Shown piece after piece: positions 63,775 through 64,000 of a DNA stretch of 64,000 nt (the stretch's first letter is position 1; every line of letters begins with the position of its first letter). This DNA comes from Paraflavitalea devenefica (GTDB taxonomy: Bacteria > Bacteroidota > Bacteroidia > Chitinophagales > Chitinophagaceae). The stretch covers positions 1,116,001 through 1,180,000 of the forward strand of contig NZ_JAARML010000001.1 in the NCBI RefSeq assembly GCF_011759375.1, read 5' to 3'. The position numbers and the translations under genes were made by a program. The notes under the pieces were generated by a model. It saw nothing but the letters and a program-made list of their open reading frames with translations. It was not told the DNA's origin and did no database searches.

Positions 63775-64000
63775 TCAAATGCTTTAATTGCTTGTTTAAT
63801 TACTTTATCAGGAATTAAATCATTCATCGGTAAAACTAATGAGTTAATAATATCCCTTTCGATATTTTTTATTTCTTCATTATCATCAAGTGGATAGAAT
63901 GCTAAATATAACTCTTTACCCCAATAATGAATCATTCGATAGATTTTTGGCCTTTCATCATTATTGGAGTACTTCTGAAAATATTCTTTTACTCTTTTCC
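63771..64000 (-). CDS. 3' end of an unidentified gene, coupled to the DGQHR gene (partial)
   Basis: The last 75 codons of a minus-strand gene that begins beyond the right edge. The visible C-terminus includes RPKIYRMIHYWGKELYLAFY, IERDIINSLVLPMNDLIPD and ends AIKAFE. The phrase I-E-R-D-I-I-N-S-L-x-x-P-x-N resembles the closing helix of GIY-YIG nucleases, which would suit a restriction partner, but the catalytic part is out of view, so this is a hint only. Its TGA (63771-63773) overlaps the ATG of the DGQHR gene. Confidence 0.7.
   Translation of the reverse strand, partial: KRVKEYFQKYSNNDERPKIYRMIHYWGKELYLAFYPLDDNEEIKNIERDIINSLVLPMNDLIPDKVIKQAIKAFE

Overview
The window comes from a member of the Bacteroidota, most probably family Chitinophagaceae. 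The signs are an ECF sigma / FecR / SusC-RagA (STN-type) triad, two proteins with C-terminal T9SS sorting domains, LytTR regulation by a TPR sensor kinase, a PadR plus prefix-domain permease pair, DUF6934, and several promoters of the Bacteroidota type (TAnnTTTG). Assignment to family is inference from gene content; there is no rRNA gene here.

Layout. 1-4910 (minus): SusC-type receptor cut by the left edge, its FecR anti-sigma factor and its ECF sigma factor, with an unusual inverted array of 11-nt repeats between the last two. 5089-10148 (plus): tRNA(CAU), an outer-membrane barrel protein, hflX, a Rieske protein, a PAP2 phosphatase and a GT39 transferase. 10077-14479 (minus): a GT9 transferase and a 993-aa hybrid sensor kinase. 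14765-18440: tRNA-Asn followed by an AT-rich accessory block (DUF4238, a DUF4145 gene broken by an in-frame stop, a Fic protein with a repeat array at its start, and two diverged copies of a short peptide-coding tail). 18534-28752: PadR/permease pair, a LamG-like protein, a serine hydrolase, an AraC pseudogene, a SnoaL-like lipoprotein, an AraC regulator, a T9SS cargo protein and a VOC protein. 28823-34076: LytTR response regulator with its lipoprotein-type TPR sensor kinase, then four small proteins including DUF1266. A second inverted 11-nt array lies at 34161-34282, before an LLM oxidoreductase.

35601-39765 holds a YbbA/YbbP-type ABC exporter divergent from a TesA-like esterase, the same arrangement as tesA-ybbA-ybbP in proteobacteria. 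39960-45428 is a three-gene SMC-like complex (DUF3375, DUF4194, MukB-like ATPase), that is MksFEB/JetABC without the JetD/MksG nuclease. RmuC, a PQQ-type propeller protein, a DUF6934 gene with a 53-aa partner, a 931-aa T9SS protein, lipoproteins and a TPR protein follow up to about 56.6 kb.

57334-64000 is an AT-rich island and the most interesting part. Three overlapping plus-strand genes (DUF4007, a 1081-aa P-loop ATPase, a PAPS-reductase-like PP-loop enzyme) resemble the SspB-SspC-SspD DNA phosphorothioation module. Facing them is a minus-strand DGQHR (DndB-like) gene, translationally coupled to another gene that runs off the right edge. The restriction partner and the cysteine desulfurase are not in view.
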